From: Casp-actino8 sp001510455
Lineage (GTDB): Bacteria > Actinomycetota > Acidimicrobiia > Acidimicrobiales > Ilumatobacteraceae
Direction of reading: 5' to 3'
Length of the DNA: 64,000 nt
NCBI GenBank assembly: GCA_027592035.1
Contig: JAQCIK010000002.1
Coordinates: forward strand, 62,001-126,000
Shown: positions 42,882 through 51,521 of the stretch, one piece after another
Numbering within the stretch: the stretch's first letter is position 1
How the letters are laid out: each line of letters starts with the position of its first letter
Position numbers and translations under genes: made by a program
The notes under the pieces: generated by a model
Databases searched by the model: none
Told to the model about the DNA's origin: nothing
What the model saw: the letters and a program-made list of their open reading frames with translations, nothing else

Positions 42882-44844
42882 GAGCACGCGTGGCGGTGAA
42901 CCACGCGGCCCGCAGACGAGGGATCAGCGATTCGCGAGCCAGACGCACGCCGAACTCCGGATCGAGATGGGTTCCGTCGGGTCGTTCGATGCGTCCCACG
43001 CTCGAATTCGGGTCGGCGAGCAGGTCGTCGAAGTCGACGACGGCGACATCGACCCATTCGGAATCCCAACGTCTCATCACTGCGTTCCATGCGGCTCGTG
43101 GCTCTTCGGTGTCACCGTTCAGCATCGGTTCGTCAGCGACGCGAGGGGACTCGAGGAACAAAATGGGTATTCCTCGGGAAAGCGTCTGATCTCGCATCGA
43201 TTGCAACCAGACGTCGAGATCGCTCTCGTAACGAGTCGAACCCACCACGATCCGTTCGTCCGAATCGAGCGGACGGTAGTCCCATTGATTGGCGACACTC
43301 GCCACGACGAACACCGCATCGATGTCATCCACGTAGGCCGCCGTTCGGGCCACGTTGTCCGGGCAGTACTCGGTCACTTGGTCCTCGTCAACTCGCCGAT
43401 GGACCAGAGCCACCTTCTGCAGGGGACAGCCGAGAACCCCTCCCGAGATCACGCCGAGCCGACCGTCGGACGCATCAGAGAGAGCCAGCGCGACGTTCTC
43501 GGCAACCGAGTCACCGAGAACGAGGATGGTGATCGGGGCCTCGGGATCCGGCGCGGCTTCCGGTATCGAGACGATCGGAGTGGCCGATGACGACGTGTCG
43601 TTGGCCGGCGAAACACTCGTCGAGGTGACGACCGACGGCGCGATCGTCGACAACACGCGCAGTTCGGTGGTTTGTGCGGGAGCACTCGACGGCAGAAGCA
43701 CCACGGGAAGCACCACGACCACGAGCAAACCCACCACCGCCATCGGTGCGGCGATTCGATCTCGGGTGAGTAGCCGTTTGGTGCGAATCGGCTGCTCGAT
43801 GAAGCGGTACGACAGCGCCGCGATCGCGAAGGTCACGACGAAGCGAACGACCAACAAGGGGGCACCGCTCCAACCGACCACATCCTCGTCGACCCAGACG
43901 AAAACCGGCCAATGGGCCAGATAGATCCCGTAGCTCATGCGGCCGAGGAGAGTGAGTATCGGCCACGACATGACACGTCGCATCGGGCCGGGAAGGACCG
44001 CACCTATACAGAACGGAACGTTGACCAACACGAAGACGCCGAGCCAACCGTCGTACAACCATGACGACTGCGGATCGACGATGCGCGAGAACCAGATGAA
44101 CAGCACCAACGGAGCGAGCCACAGGACGTTCACCCACCGGAAACGACCCTGGGCCCAGCGTTCGATTCGCGGACTGAGAAAACAGGCGAGAACTGCTCCC
44201 GCGAAGAGCTCGACGGCACGGGTGTCGGTGCCGTAGTAGATCCGGTCGTGATCGCTGGCCAGGATCGCGGCCAGCACCGAGATCGCGCCCAGTCCGAAGA
44301 AGACGAATCCGATGCCCCGTCGACGAAGCCCCACGACGAATCCGAGGGCCACGACGAGTGGAACGAACACGTAGAGCTGTTCCTCGATCGACAGCGACCA
44401 CAGATGTTGGAGAGGACTCTCGTCAGCGAAGAGCTCGCTGTACGAGTGACCGGCGAAAATCGCGTGCCAGTTCGCGACGTAGAGCGCGGCCGACACGGCG
44501 TCGCCACGAACTCGAGCCTGCTCGACGGCCGTTCCGAGCCACGTCGACAGCAGCACCACGGCCGACAATGCAACGAGTGCTGCGGGGGCGAGACGGCGAA
44601 GACGGCGCTCCCAGAATCGACGGAGCGACACCCGGCCGTTCGCTTCACCCTCGAACAACAACAGGGAGGTGATCAGATATCCCGACAACGTGAAGAACAG
44701 CGAGACGCTGATGAACCCACCGGGCATCCAGGTCGGCTCCGAGTGGTAGATCATGATCATGAGGAGGGCCGAGGCCCGAACGCCGTCGAGGCCTGGATGG
44801 TGGGCCATCCCCCGGCGAGGTTCCGGAAGCGGCCCTCCGCTCAT
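42868..44844 (-). CDS. OafA/YrhL-type membrane acyltransferase with C-terminal SGNH domain
   Basis: 658 residues, same architecture as the protein at 30034-32133. The acyltransferase-3 domain starts HPGLDGVRASALLMIMIYHSE and has FFTLSGYLITSLLLF; about ten helices follow to residue 400. After a Ser/Thr-rich linker the SGNH domain has VLGDSVAENVAL and RPDGTHLD. It probably O-acylates a surface glycan. Its ATG overlaps the stop of the quinone oxidoreductase gene by four bases (44841-44844), but that gene lies downstream, so the order is acyltransferase then oxidoreductase. Two such paralogues in 15 kb point to investment in glycan modification. Confidence 0.9.
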   Translation of the reverse strand: MSGGPLPEPRRGMAHHPGLDGVRASALLMIMIYHSEPTWMPGGFISVSLFFTLSGYLITSLLLFEGEANGRVSLRRFWERRLRRLAPAALVALSAVVLLSTWLGTAVEQARVRGDAVSAALYVANWHAIFAGHSYSELFADESPLQHLWSLSIEEQLYVFVPLVVALGFVVGLRRRGIGFVFFGLGAISVLAAILASDHDRIYYGTDTRAVELFAGAVLACFLSPRIERWAQGRFRWVNVLWLAPLVLFIWFSRIVDPQSSWLYDGWLGVFVLVNVPFCIGAVLPGPMRRVMSWPILTLLGRMSYGIYLAHWPVFVWVDEDVVGWSGAPLLVVRFVVTFAIAALSYRFIEQPIRTKRLLTRDRIAAPMAVVGLLVVVVLPVVLLPSSAPAQTTELRVLSTIAPSVVTSTSVSPANDTSSSATPIVSIPEAAPDPEAPITILVLGDSVAENVALALSDASDGRLGVISGGVLGCPLQKVALVHRRVDEDQVTEYCPDNVARTAAYVDDIDAVFVVASVANQWDYRPLDSDERIVVGSTRYESDLDVWLQSMRDQTLSRGIPILFLESPRVADEPMLNGDTEEPRAAWNAVMRRWDSEWVDVAVVDFDDLLADPNSSVGRIERPDGTHLDPEFGVRLARESLIPRLRAAWFTATRALTSP

Positions 44845-45830
44845 GTTCCGGACGTGATGTCGATCAGGATCTTCCCGGTGTTGGCATTGCTCGCCATGTA
44901 CTCGTGCGCGCGGGCGATGTCATCGAAGGCGAATCTCGAATCGATGACGGGGCGGAGTCGACCGTCCTCGAAAAGAGGGAGCATCTCGGCCACGAATCGC
45001 TGCGTCACGCCCACTTTTTCTTCGATGGGGCGGGCTCGCAGAGTCGTTCCGATCCAGTGAACACGCTTGGCCATGATGGCGCCCACGTTCACCGTGGTGG
45101 ACGCACCTCCCATGAGACCCACCTGAACGATGGTTCCCTTGGTGGCGACGACGCGCAGGTTGCGATCGATCTCATCGCCTCCGACCACGTCGAGGATCAC
45201 GTCGACACCCGACGGAACGGCCGCGACGAGGTCGCTCGCCCAGTCGTGAGGTGAACGTTCGATCACCAGATCGGCACCGAGGGCCCGACAGGCGTCGGCC
45301 TTGCCCGCTGAACAGGTCACGGCAATGCGTGCTCCGATCGCCTTTGCGATCTGGATCGATGCCGTACCGACACCGGAGGCTCCGGCGTGCACCAGTGCCC
45401 AACGCCCCGATGTCAGCCCGCCCTGAAGTACGAGGGCGTCCCAGGCCGTCAAGAAGACCTCCGGAATCGCCGCCGCGTCGGCGAGCGAGACCCCCGTCGG
45501 AACCGGCATGAGCTGTCGTTCGTGCGTGCACACGAATTCGGCGTACGCCCCACCGGCATCGATCGCCATCACCTGGTCGCCGATGTTCCAGCGGGTGACA
45601 CGACGTCCGACGGAACGGACGGTACCGGCGAACTCGAGCCCGGGAATCTCGAGATCGAGTCCGCGCCGAGGATCGGGATAGGCACCCATGCGTTGCAGGA
45701 GATCGGCGCGATTGAGCGCCGTGGCGCGCACGGCCACGAGTACTTCGTCAGGACCCGGTACGGGTTCGGGAACACTCTCGAACGTGAGGACCTCAGGTCC
45801 GCCGTACGAGCGGAGCACGACGGCCTTCAC
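44841..45830 (-). CDS. NAD(P)H quinone oxidoreductase (zeta-crystallin/QOR type)
   Basis: 329-residue zinc-free medium-chain reductase. GPEVLTFESVPEPVPGPDEVLV, NRADLLQRMGAYP and HAGASGVGTASIQIAKAIGA (NADPH Rossmann motif) are typical of the PIG3/QOR family. The zinc-ligand residues of alcohol dehydrogenases are absent. It reduces quinones or enones with NADPH. It ends the acyltransferase-QOR pair by an ATGA overlap with 42868-44844 reading the same way, and icd begins upstream of it six bases away. The function of that linkage is unclear. Confidence 0.88.
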   Translation of the reverse strand: MKAVVLRSYGGPEVLTFESVPEPVPGPDEVLVAVRATALNRADLLQRMGAYPDPRRGLDLEIPGLEFAGTVRSVGRRVTRWNIGDQVMAIDAGGAYAEFVCTHERQLMPVPTGVSLADAAAIPEVFLTAWDALVLQGGLTSGRWALVHAGASGVGTASIQIAKAIGARIAVTCSAGKADACRALGADLVIERSPHDWASDLVAAVPSGVDVILDVVGGDEIDRNLRVVATKGTIVQVGLMGGASTTVNVGAIMAKRVHWIGTTLRARPIEEKVGVTQRFVAEMLPLFEDGRLRPVIDSRFAFDDIARAHEYMASNANTGKILIDITSGT

Positions 45831-45836
45831 GTCGAC

Positions 45837-47054
45837 TCAGCCCATCTTCTGCTGAAGACGACGGTCGAGAGCGGCCAGGTAGTCCTCAGTGGTCAACCAC
45901 GGCTGATCCTTGGAGACGAGGATCGCCAGGTCCTTGGTCATCTCCCCGCCTTCCACACTCTCGACACACACGCTCTCGAGATTCTCGGCGAACTCGATGA
46001 GCTTCGGATTGTTGTCGAGCTTGCCACGATGCTTGAGACCACCGGTCCATGCGTACACCGATGCGATCGGGTTCGTGGACGTCTTGTTGCCCTTCTGATG
46101 CTCGCGGTAGTGGCGGGTCACCGTGCCGTGCGCGGCTTCGGCCTCGACCGTCTTTCCGTCGGGAGTCATGAGAACCGAGGTCATGAGACCGAGGGATCCG
46201 TAACCCTGCGCCACGGTGTCGGACTGCACGTCACCGTCATAGTTCTTACAGGCCCAGACGTAACCGCCTTCCCACTTCATGGCGCACGCCACCATGTCGT
46301 CGATGAGACGGTGCTCGTACGTGAGGCCGGCCTTGTCGAATTCGGCCTTGAATTCGGCATCGAACACTTCCTGGAACAGATCCTTGAACTGACCGTCGTA
46401 GGCCTTCAGGATCGTGTTCTTGGTGCTCATGTAGACCGGGTAGTTGCGAGCGAGTCCGTAACGGAACGAAGCCCGCGCGAAGTCGCGGATGCTGTCGTTG
46501 AAGTTGTACATGCCCATCGTCACGCCACCGTCCTTGCCGAACTTCGCGATGTCGAACTGCATGGGTTCACTACCGTCGTCGGGCGTGTAGGTGATGGTGA
46601 CGGTCCCGGCCCCCGGAACTTTGAAGTCGGTGGCCTTGTACTGATCTCCGTGGGCGTGACGTCCGATCACGATCGGCTTGGTCCAACCCGGAACGAGGCG
46701 CGGGATGTTGTTGCAGATGATCGGCTCACGGAAGACGACGCCACCGAGGATGTTGCGGATGGTGCCGTTCGGCGACTTCCACATCTTCTTCAGGCCGAAC
46801 TCTTCGACGCGGGCCTCGTCGGGCGTGATGGTCGCGCACTTCACACCGACGCCGTGCTTCAAGATGGCGTTCGCCGCATCGACGGTCACCTGGTCGTCGG
46901 TCTGATCGCGGTACTCCATGCCGAGGTCGTAGTACTCGAGCTCCACATCGAGATACGGAAGGATCAGACGGTCCTTGATGAACTGCCAGATGATGCGGGT
47001 CATCTCGTCACCGTCGAGTTCGACGACGGGGTTGTCGACCTTGATCTTCGCCAT
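45837..47054 (-). CDS. icd: NADP-dependent isocitrate dehydrogenase
   Basis: 405-residue homodimeric type (eukaryote-like subfamily II). Substrate-binding SPNGTIRNILGG, VELDGDEMTR and the NADP-site region AAHGTVTRHYREHQKG are present. It is not the 740-residue monomeric type found in corynebacteria. The ATG at 47054 has AAAGGTGG as ribosome site. The promoter upstream carries TAGAAT and two ACAAGT repeats 11 bp apart, the same arrangement as the gntR-acnA control region. It converts isocitrate to 2-oxoglutarate, the substrate of glutamate synthase encoded at 19921-25927. Confidence 0.95.
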   Translation of the reverse strand: MAKIKVDNPVVELDGDEMTRIIWQFIKDRLILPYLDVELEYYDLGMEYRDQTDDQVTVDAANAILKHGVGVKCATITPDEARVEEFGLKKMWKSPNGTIRNILGGVVFREPIICNNIPRLVPGWTKPIVIGRHAHGDQYKATDFKVPGAGTVTITYTPDDGSEPMQFDIAKFGKDGGVTMGMYNFNDSIRDFARASFRYGLARNYPVYMSTKNTILKAYDGQFKDLFQEVFDAEFKAEFDKAGLTYEHRLIDDMVACAMKWEGGYVWACKNYDGDVQSDTVAQGYGSLGLMTSVLMTPDGKTVEAEAAHGTVTRHYREHQKGNKTSTNPIASVYAWTGGLKHRGKLDNNPKLIEFAENLESVCVESVEGGEMTKDLAILVSKDQPWLTTEDYLAALDRRLQQKMG

Positions 47055-47086
47055 GTTGGTGCCACCTTTCGGACCCGAGGTCCGCC

Positions 47087-47109
47087 ACTTGTCTACGACT
47101 TGTATTCTA
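47087..47109 (-). promoter_or_regulatory. icd promoter with the GntR-type ACAAGT repeat
   Basis: -10 TAGAAT (47109-47104) is followed at once by ACAAGT (47103-47098), five bases, and ACAAGT (47092-47087). The repeat unit and the 11-bp spacing equal those of the gntR/acnA promoter, and here the repeats cover the transcription start. Confidence 0.65.
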
Positions 47110-47147
47110 GGTCGGGGCGGCTGGTCTCGGCGAGTCTCGAGGGCCGG

Positions 47148-47984
47148 TCAGCGACCGAGCGCGACCAGAGCGACCGCCAGCCCGGCCCCCACGAGCCCCA
47201 TGACCTGCGAACGGCTGAGGCGCTCGTGGTCGAACCGAACGGCGAACAGAATCGTGCTGACCGGGTACAGAGCCGTGATCACCGAGACGAGCGAGAGCAA
47301 CCCCTCCCGACTCGCCAGCACGAACAACACGTTGCCGGCCATGTCGAACACTCCGGCCAGAACGGCGAAACGGGTGATCCGTCCGACGTCACCCCGTCGT
47401 CGACGACCGCTCACGACCACTGCCGCGAGTCCGATCGAGACGATGCGTGCCGACGCCAGTGGCCACATTCCCGACTCCTCGGACGTCTGGCCCAAGAACA
47501 CGTAGAGGAGGCCGAAACCCACACCGCCGAGCGCGGTCAGCACGATGATGCGTGGCGCCGTCGGCAGGTGAGGGGTGCCGACGGCCCCCGTGACGAGAAC
47601 GATGCCGACGAGAGCGGCGACGATGCCGACGAGGGCGAGAGCGCTCGGCCGCTCACCGAGCGCGAAGCCGACGATCACCGGGAGTACGGCACTCACCACG
47701 GCCGTGAGGGGGCCCACGACCGTCATCGCACCGTTGGCCAAGCAGTAGTACAGGAGCCCGAGACCGATCAGACCGCTCACTCCGGCCAGGGCGCCCCAGC
47801 CCCAATCCACGAGTGGAGCGACAGGATCGCCGAACGCGACCAGCGCGACGACCAAGAGAAGGACCCCGAACAACTGGCCGTAGAAGGTGACCGACACACT
47901 GTCGAGACGACGGCTGGCCCGCCCGCCACAGAAGTCGCCCAAGCCGTACACCCACGCCGCCGCGGCCGCGAACACGATCTCCAC
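47148..47984 (-). CDS. EamA/DMT-superfamily transporter
   Basis: 278 residues almost entirely made of about ten short hydrophobic helices in two EamA repeats (VYGLGDFCGGRA at the start; YVFLGQTSEESG opens the second). Members export or import small metabolites such as amino acids. GTG 47984 follows TAGGCA by six bases, so a leaderless mRNA is likely. It lies upstream of icd on the same strand, with the icd promoter in between. Substrate unknown. Confidence 0.82.
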   Translation of the reverse strand: MEIVFAAAAAWVYGLGDFCGGRASRRLDSVSVTFYGQLFGVLLLVVALVAFGDPVAPLVDWGWGALAGVSGLIGLGLLYYCLANGAMTVVGPLTAVVSAVLPVIVGFALGERPSALALVGIVAALVGIVLVTGAVGTPHLPTAPRIIVLTALGGVGFGLLYVFLGQTSEESGMWPLASARIVSIGLAAVVVSGRRRRGDVGRITRFAVLAGVFDMAGNVLFVLASREGLLSLVSVITALYPVSTILFAVRFDHERLSRSQVMGLVGAGLAVALVALGR

Positions 47985-48063
47985 GGATCGTGCCTAGCAG
48001 ACCGACGTCCGAAGATGACGTTTCGACGAACGGGTTCGACGACTGACGATCTATCGTCGGGTC

Positions 48064-49053
48064 GTGCATCACGTTCGATTCGGCAACACCGGACTTCGGG
48101 TCTCCCAGTTGTGTCTCGGCACCATGACCTTCGGGTACCAGTGCGACGAGGCCACTTCGTTGTCGATTCTCGACACTGCCTACGACGCGGGTATTGACTT
48201 CATCGACACCGCCGACGTGTATCCGGTGGGTGCTCCCCCTCAGGATTTCGGTCGGACCGAGGAAATCGTCGGTCGGTGGATGAAGGGGCGGCGCGATCAG
48301 GTCATCGTGGCCACCAAGTGCTTCTTTCCCACCGGTTCGAAACCATGGGATTCGGGCAACTCGCGTCAGAACGTGATGCGAGCGATCGATGCGTCACTGC
48401 GCCGACTCGGCACCGATCACGTCGACCTTTATCAGATCCACGCCTGGGATCATCACACGCCGGTCGACGAGACCCTCTCGGCTCTCGACGACCTGGTGAG
48501 ATCCGGCAAGGTTCGCTACATCGGCTGTTCGAACGTGCTCGCCTACCAACTGGCGCGATCACTCGGCCGAAGTGAAGTCCTGAATCTCCACAAGTTCGTG
48601 TCGGTACAGCCCCGCTACAACATGCTGTTCCGTCAGAACGAGCGCGAACTCTTTCCCCTCTGTGCCGAAGAAGGAGTCGCCGTCATCCCCTACAACCCGT
48701 TGGCCGGCGGACTTCTGACCGGAAAGCATTCACGAGGCAACCCGACCGAAGGCACGCGTTTCACCCTCGGATTCGCCGCCGAGCGCTATCAGGATCGTTA
48801 TTGGCACGACCACATGTTCGATGTCGTCGACATCATGAAAGACATCGCTGACGAGACCAACGTGAGTCTCGCCACCTTGTCCATTCAGTGGGTGCTCGCC
48901 CATCCGGCCGTGACCTCTCCGATCATCGGAGCAAGCCGGCCCGATCAACTACGCGACGCCATTGTCGCTGCGATCACACCGATCGATGCGGAGGTGAAGG
49001 GGCGACTCGACGCCCTCACAGCCGAGTTCCGCCACGGCGATGCCGTGGTCTGA
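48064..49053 (+). CDS. Aldo/keto reductase
   Basis: 329-residue NADPH-dependent TIM-barrel reductase. The catalytic tetrad is visible as DTADVY (Asp and Tyr), VATKCFF (Lys) and LYQIHAWD (His). SPIIGASRPDQLRDA is the cofactor segment. It resembles the YhdN/KCNAB-like AKR branch. Substrate unknown, probably aldehydes or ketones. GTG 48064 follows TATCGT (48052-48057) by exactly six bases. Confidence 0.9.
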   Translation: MHHVRFGNTGLRVSQLCLGTMTFGYQCDEATSLSILDTAYDAGIDFIDTADVYPVGAPPQDFGRTEEIVGRWMKGRRDQVIVATKCFFPTGSKPWDSGNSRQNVMRAIDASLRRLGTDHVDLYQIHAWDHHTPVDETLSALDDLVRSGKVRYIGCSNVLAYQLARSLGRSEVLNLHKFVSVQPRYNMLFRQNERELFPLCAEEGVAVIPYNPLAGGLLTGKHSRGNPTEGTRFTLGFAAERYQDRYWHDHMFDVVDIMKDIADETNVSLATLSIQWVLAHPAVTSPIIGASRPDQLRDAIVAAITPIDAEVKGRLDALTAEFRHGDAVV

Positions 49054-49069
49054 GAAGTTCCGTCGATAC

Positions 49070-49098
49070 TTGCACGCTGCACATGATGCGTGGATAAT
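49070..49098 (+). promoter_or_regulatory. Promoter of the LuxR-like gene
   Basis: -35 TTGCAC (49070-49075), a 17-base spacer and -10 GATAAT (49093-49098). The predicted transcription start falls on the GTG at 49105, so the mRNA is leaderless. It excludes the in-frame GTG at 49090, which lies between the boxes. Confidence 0.75.
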
Positions 49099-49104
49099 CG
49101 TGGG

Positions 49105-49833
49105 GTGTTCGTTCTCTACTTCTTCGAAGTTCCGAGGATCGCTCAGTCCGGTGCCCCTGTTCTCAGCCGACCCGACTTCACGCTCATACCGGTGAGTGAC
49201 CGAGCCGAGGTCGAAGCAGCTCTCGACTCCCGAATCGTGAACGCCGTGATGGTTCCGGCGCGATCGGTCGACTGCTGGTATGCCATCGAAACGCAGATCG
49301 CTCGGCGCATCACCATGCCGCGAATACTCGTGGTGGTGTCTCCCGAGCGCTCGTCCCTCTGGACTCCGCAACTCGCCGCCGAGTCAGGCCTGGACGGACT
49401 GGTCATTCACGATCGCTACGCCCACCTTTCGGATTTCGCTGACAACTTCACCCGGGCCGTGTACACGTCCACCACCGCTGGAGCGCGCCAACCCTCCAAG
49501 CTCTCCGAACTCACTCGGTGTCCCACTCTCGACGAGATCACCCTCGGGGATCCCGTCAACGCACACATCCTTCATTTCATGGCAGTGGGCCGAACCCACG
49601 AGGAAATCGCTCACGCCGTCGAGCGAGCGCCACAAACGATCCGCAACCGAGTCTCCAAGATGATCGGGGTCGCCGGTGTGCGCAATCACACCGAACTCAC
49701 GATCACCTACGAGCAGGCGATGGTTCGCCAAAGAAATCTGGTGGGCGTGGCGGGACTCGAACCCGAGACCTCCACCGTGTCATGGTGGCGCTCTAACCAA
49801 CTGAGCTACACGCCCGAAGACCCCAAATCCTAG
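49105..49833 (+). CDS. LuxR/NarL-like DNA-binding protein with degenerate receiver
   Basis: 242 residues from GTG 49105. Residues 1-125 have the size and strand/helix rhythm of a receiver domain but lack the acidic pair and the phospho-acceptor aspartate (VMVPARSV at that place). Residues 140-200 form a LuxR-type helix-turn-helix (LHFMAVGRTHEEIAHAVERAPQTIRNRVSKM). The last 30 residues are read from the complementary strand of tRNA-Val and probably add nothing functional. It is likely a phosphorylation-independent or orphan regulator; no kinase gene is adjacent. Target unknown. Confidence 0.72.
   Translation: MFVLYFFEVPRIAQSGAPVLSRPDFTLIPVSDRAEVEAALDSRIVNAVMVPARSVDCWYAIETQIARRITMPRILVVVSPERSSLWTPQLAAESGLDGLVIHDRYAHLSDFADNFTRAVYTSTTAGARQPSKLSELTRCPTLDEITLGDPVNAHILHFMAVGRTHEEIAHAVERAPQTIRNRVSKMIGVAGVRNHTELTITYEQAMVRQRNLVGVAGLEPETSTVSWWRSNQLSYTPEDPKS
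49739..49815 (-). tRNA. tRNA-Val (anticodon GAC)
   Basis: On the minus strand GGGCGTG (49815-49809) pairs with CACGCCC (49749-49743). The D-arm is GTAGCTCAGTTGGTTAGAGC, the anticodon stem CCACC/GGTGG with loop ATGACAC gives GAC, and the T-arm has GGTTCGAGTCC. Discriminator A, and CCA is encoded. The 3' end of the LuxR-like reading frame crosses it on the opposite strand. Confidence 0.95.
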
Positions 49834-49855
49834 CCCCCGCCGGCCTCGGCCCCAC

Positions 49856-50923
49856 TCAGCGCAGGCGCAACGACACTTCGTTGGCCATGAGACGCCCCCG
49901 TCGAGTCAGGACCGCCCGCCCCTCGGCCACCTCCACCAAGCCATCGAGGAGGTCGAGATCGGCTCGATCGAAAGCGTCGATCGGAACGCCGCCGCGGGTA
50001 CGAAGTGCGAGCTGCAGTCCTTCGATACGCCTCGTCTCGTCATCGAGCACCTCCTCGGACGAGCGGGGGTCACGATCCGATGCGATCGCTTCGACGTAAC
50101 GATCGGGGGTGCGCACGTTCCACCACCGACGACCCCTCTCGTGAGAGTGCGCAGCCGAACCGAAACCGCGATAGTCGCCCTGATCCCAGTACACCCGATT
50201 GTGACGGCTCTCGTGACCTGGCCGCGCCCAGTTCGACACCTCGTAGTTGCTGAGTCCGGCGGCCGACAAGAGATCGTCGGCCACCTCGTACATCTCGGCC
50301 TGACGGTCGTCGTCCGGATGCTCGGATGGTCGATCGGCCAGAGGGGTTCCGGCCTCGACCGTGAGGCCGTACGCCGAGACGTGAGGTGGTGCGAGTTCGA
50401 TCACCGAGCGCACGGTGCTCTCCCAGTCGGCGACGGACTCGCCGTACGCCCCGTAAATGACGTCGAGATTGAAATCGTCGAGCCCACTTCGCAGCGCCGC
50501 CTGAACTCCGCGCTTCACGTTGTCTGGATCGTGAGTGCGCCCGAGCGAAGCCAACACGTGCTTCTGCATCGACTGCACACCGAAACTGACACGATTGACA
50601 CCGCGATCGACGAAGATTCGAAACTTCTCCTCGGAGACGTCGTCGGGGTTGCATTCCACCGTGACTTCAGCACCCGTCGTACGCGGAACTTCGTCGAGAA
50701 TCGACATCAAGAGTTCTGGCGCCAGACGCGTGGGCGTTCCCCCACCGAAGAACACGGTGTCGGCCACCGGCATCCCATCGGCGCAAGCACGTCGGATTTC
50801 GGCCCGAACGGCATCGACATATTGCGTCATCAGATGGTCACGATCGGTGAAGGTGGCGAAAGCGCAATAGTCGCAACGGTGCCGACAGAACGGCACGTGT
50901 ACGTACACTCCGAAGTCGGTCAT
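49856..50923 (-). CDS. hemW: Radical SAM protein HemW (coproporphyrinogen III oxidase-like)
   Basis: 355 residues. The N-terminal HVPFCRHRCDYCAF carries the CxxxCxxC radical-SAM cluster, and FFGGGTPTRLAPEL is the SAM-binding GGGTP. The HemW C-terminal domain covers the last 60 residues. The extra CxxC residue of true HemN (CxxxCxxCxC) is absent: the motif continues AFAT, which fits the heme chaperone HemW rather than the oxidase. The start overlaps the bldD stop (ATGA), so the two are cotranscribed. It probably inserts heme into a target protein. Confidence 0.9.
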   Translation of the reverse strand: MTDFGVYVHVPFCRHRCDYCAFATFTDRDHLMTQYVDAVRAEIRRACADGMPVADTVFFGGGTPTRLAPELLMSILDEVPRTTGAEVTVECNPDDVSEEKFRIFVDRGVNRVSFGVQSMQKHVLASLGRTHDPDNVKRGVQAALRSGLDDFNLDVIYGAYGESVADWESTVRSVIELAPPHVSAYGLTVEAGTPLADRPSEHPDDDRQAEMYEVADDLLSAAGLSNYEVSNWARPGHESRHNRVYWDQGDYRGFGSAAHSHERGRRWWNVRTPDRYVEAIASDRDPRSSEEVLDDETRRIEGLQLALRTRGGVPIDAFDRADLDLLDGLVEVAEGRAVLTRRGRLMANEVSLRLR

Positions 50924-51468
50924 CGAGCGGGCCGGTACAAGAGTTCGAGCACATCGAGACGGGCCGTCACGTCTTCGAGAGGAACGTCGAGCATGGCCGC
51001 GATGGCACGTACGTCGTGCGCACGAATCGTGAGCACCTTGCCGTTGAAGTCACCGCGCTGAAGCTGGATCATCGAGAGAAACCGCGTGAGCATCTCGGCG
51101 CTCGGACCGGTCATCTCGGCCAGGCGCACGAGGTCGATGGCCAACTTCCGAGGTCGGCTCGACACGGAGTCGGGGTCGAGACCGGGGTCGGATTCGTCGA
51201 ACGGCAGGAGTTGTGCCACGGGCACCGAGTACACCTCGGCCAGACGCTGCAGGCGCGGCAACGAGATGGCGCGCTCACCACGCTCGTACGCTCCGACGAC
51301 CGACGCCTTGAACTCTCCGTTCGACACCTCGTCGACCTCGTGCAACGACAACTTCTTCTGTTTGCGAATGGCGCGCAGACGCTCCCCCACTCGACGGCTG
51401 TAGTCGAAGTCGGCCGGATCGAGCGTTTCGTCACTCCTGGTGTTCGTCGACCGCGCAGTACGTGCCAT
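50920..51468 (-). CDS. bldD: BldD-family regulator with c-di-GMP-binding signature
   Basis: 182 residues. Residues 25-90 are an XRE-type helix-turn-helix (GERLRAIRKQKKLSLHEVDE, then VVGAYERGERAISLPRLQRLAE) matching BldD. Residues 108-175 match the BldD C-terminal domain and contain R138-G-D140, eight residues, then R149-A-H-D152: the RXD-X8-RXXD signature that binds tetrameric c-di-GMP in Streptomyces. The in-frame GTG at 51477 lies inside the -10 TAGAGT (51481-51476), so I use ATG 51468, seven bases after it. It is coupled to hemW. It probably represses target genes when c-di-GMP is high; targets are unknown. Confidence 0.92.
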   Translation of the reverse strand: MARTARSTNTRSDETLDPADFDYSRRVGERLRAIRKQKKLSLHEVDEVSNGEFKASVVGAYERGERAISLPRLQRLAEVYSVPVAQLLPFDESDPGLDPDSVSSRPRKLAIDLVRLAEMTGPSAEMLTRFLSMIQLQRGDFNGKVLTIRAHDVRAIAAMLDVPLEDVTARLDVLELLYRPAR

Positions 51469-51475
51469 CGACGTC

Positions 51476-51481
51476 ACTCTA
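51476..51481 (-). promoter_or_regulatory. Putative -10 element of leaderless bldD mRNA
   Basis: TAGAGT, seven bases before the ATG at 51468. It contains the alternative GTG at 51477, which argues against that start. Confidence 0.45.
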
Positions 51482-51521
51482 CGACGGCTGTCGCCACTCT
51501 CCGTGGCCGCCGATTCGAGCG

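Noticed and set aside
45387..48197. Very long plus-strand frame of 936 codons
   Set aside because: It runs antisense to quinone oxidoreductase, icd and the EamA gene, has no conserved motif and results from G+C-rich codon usage.
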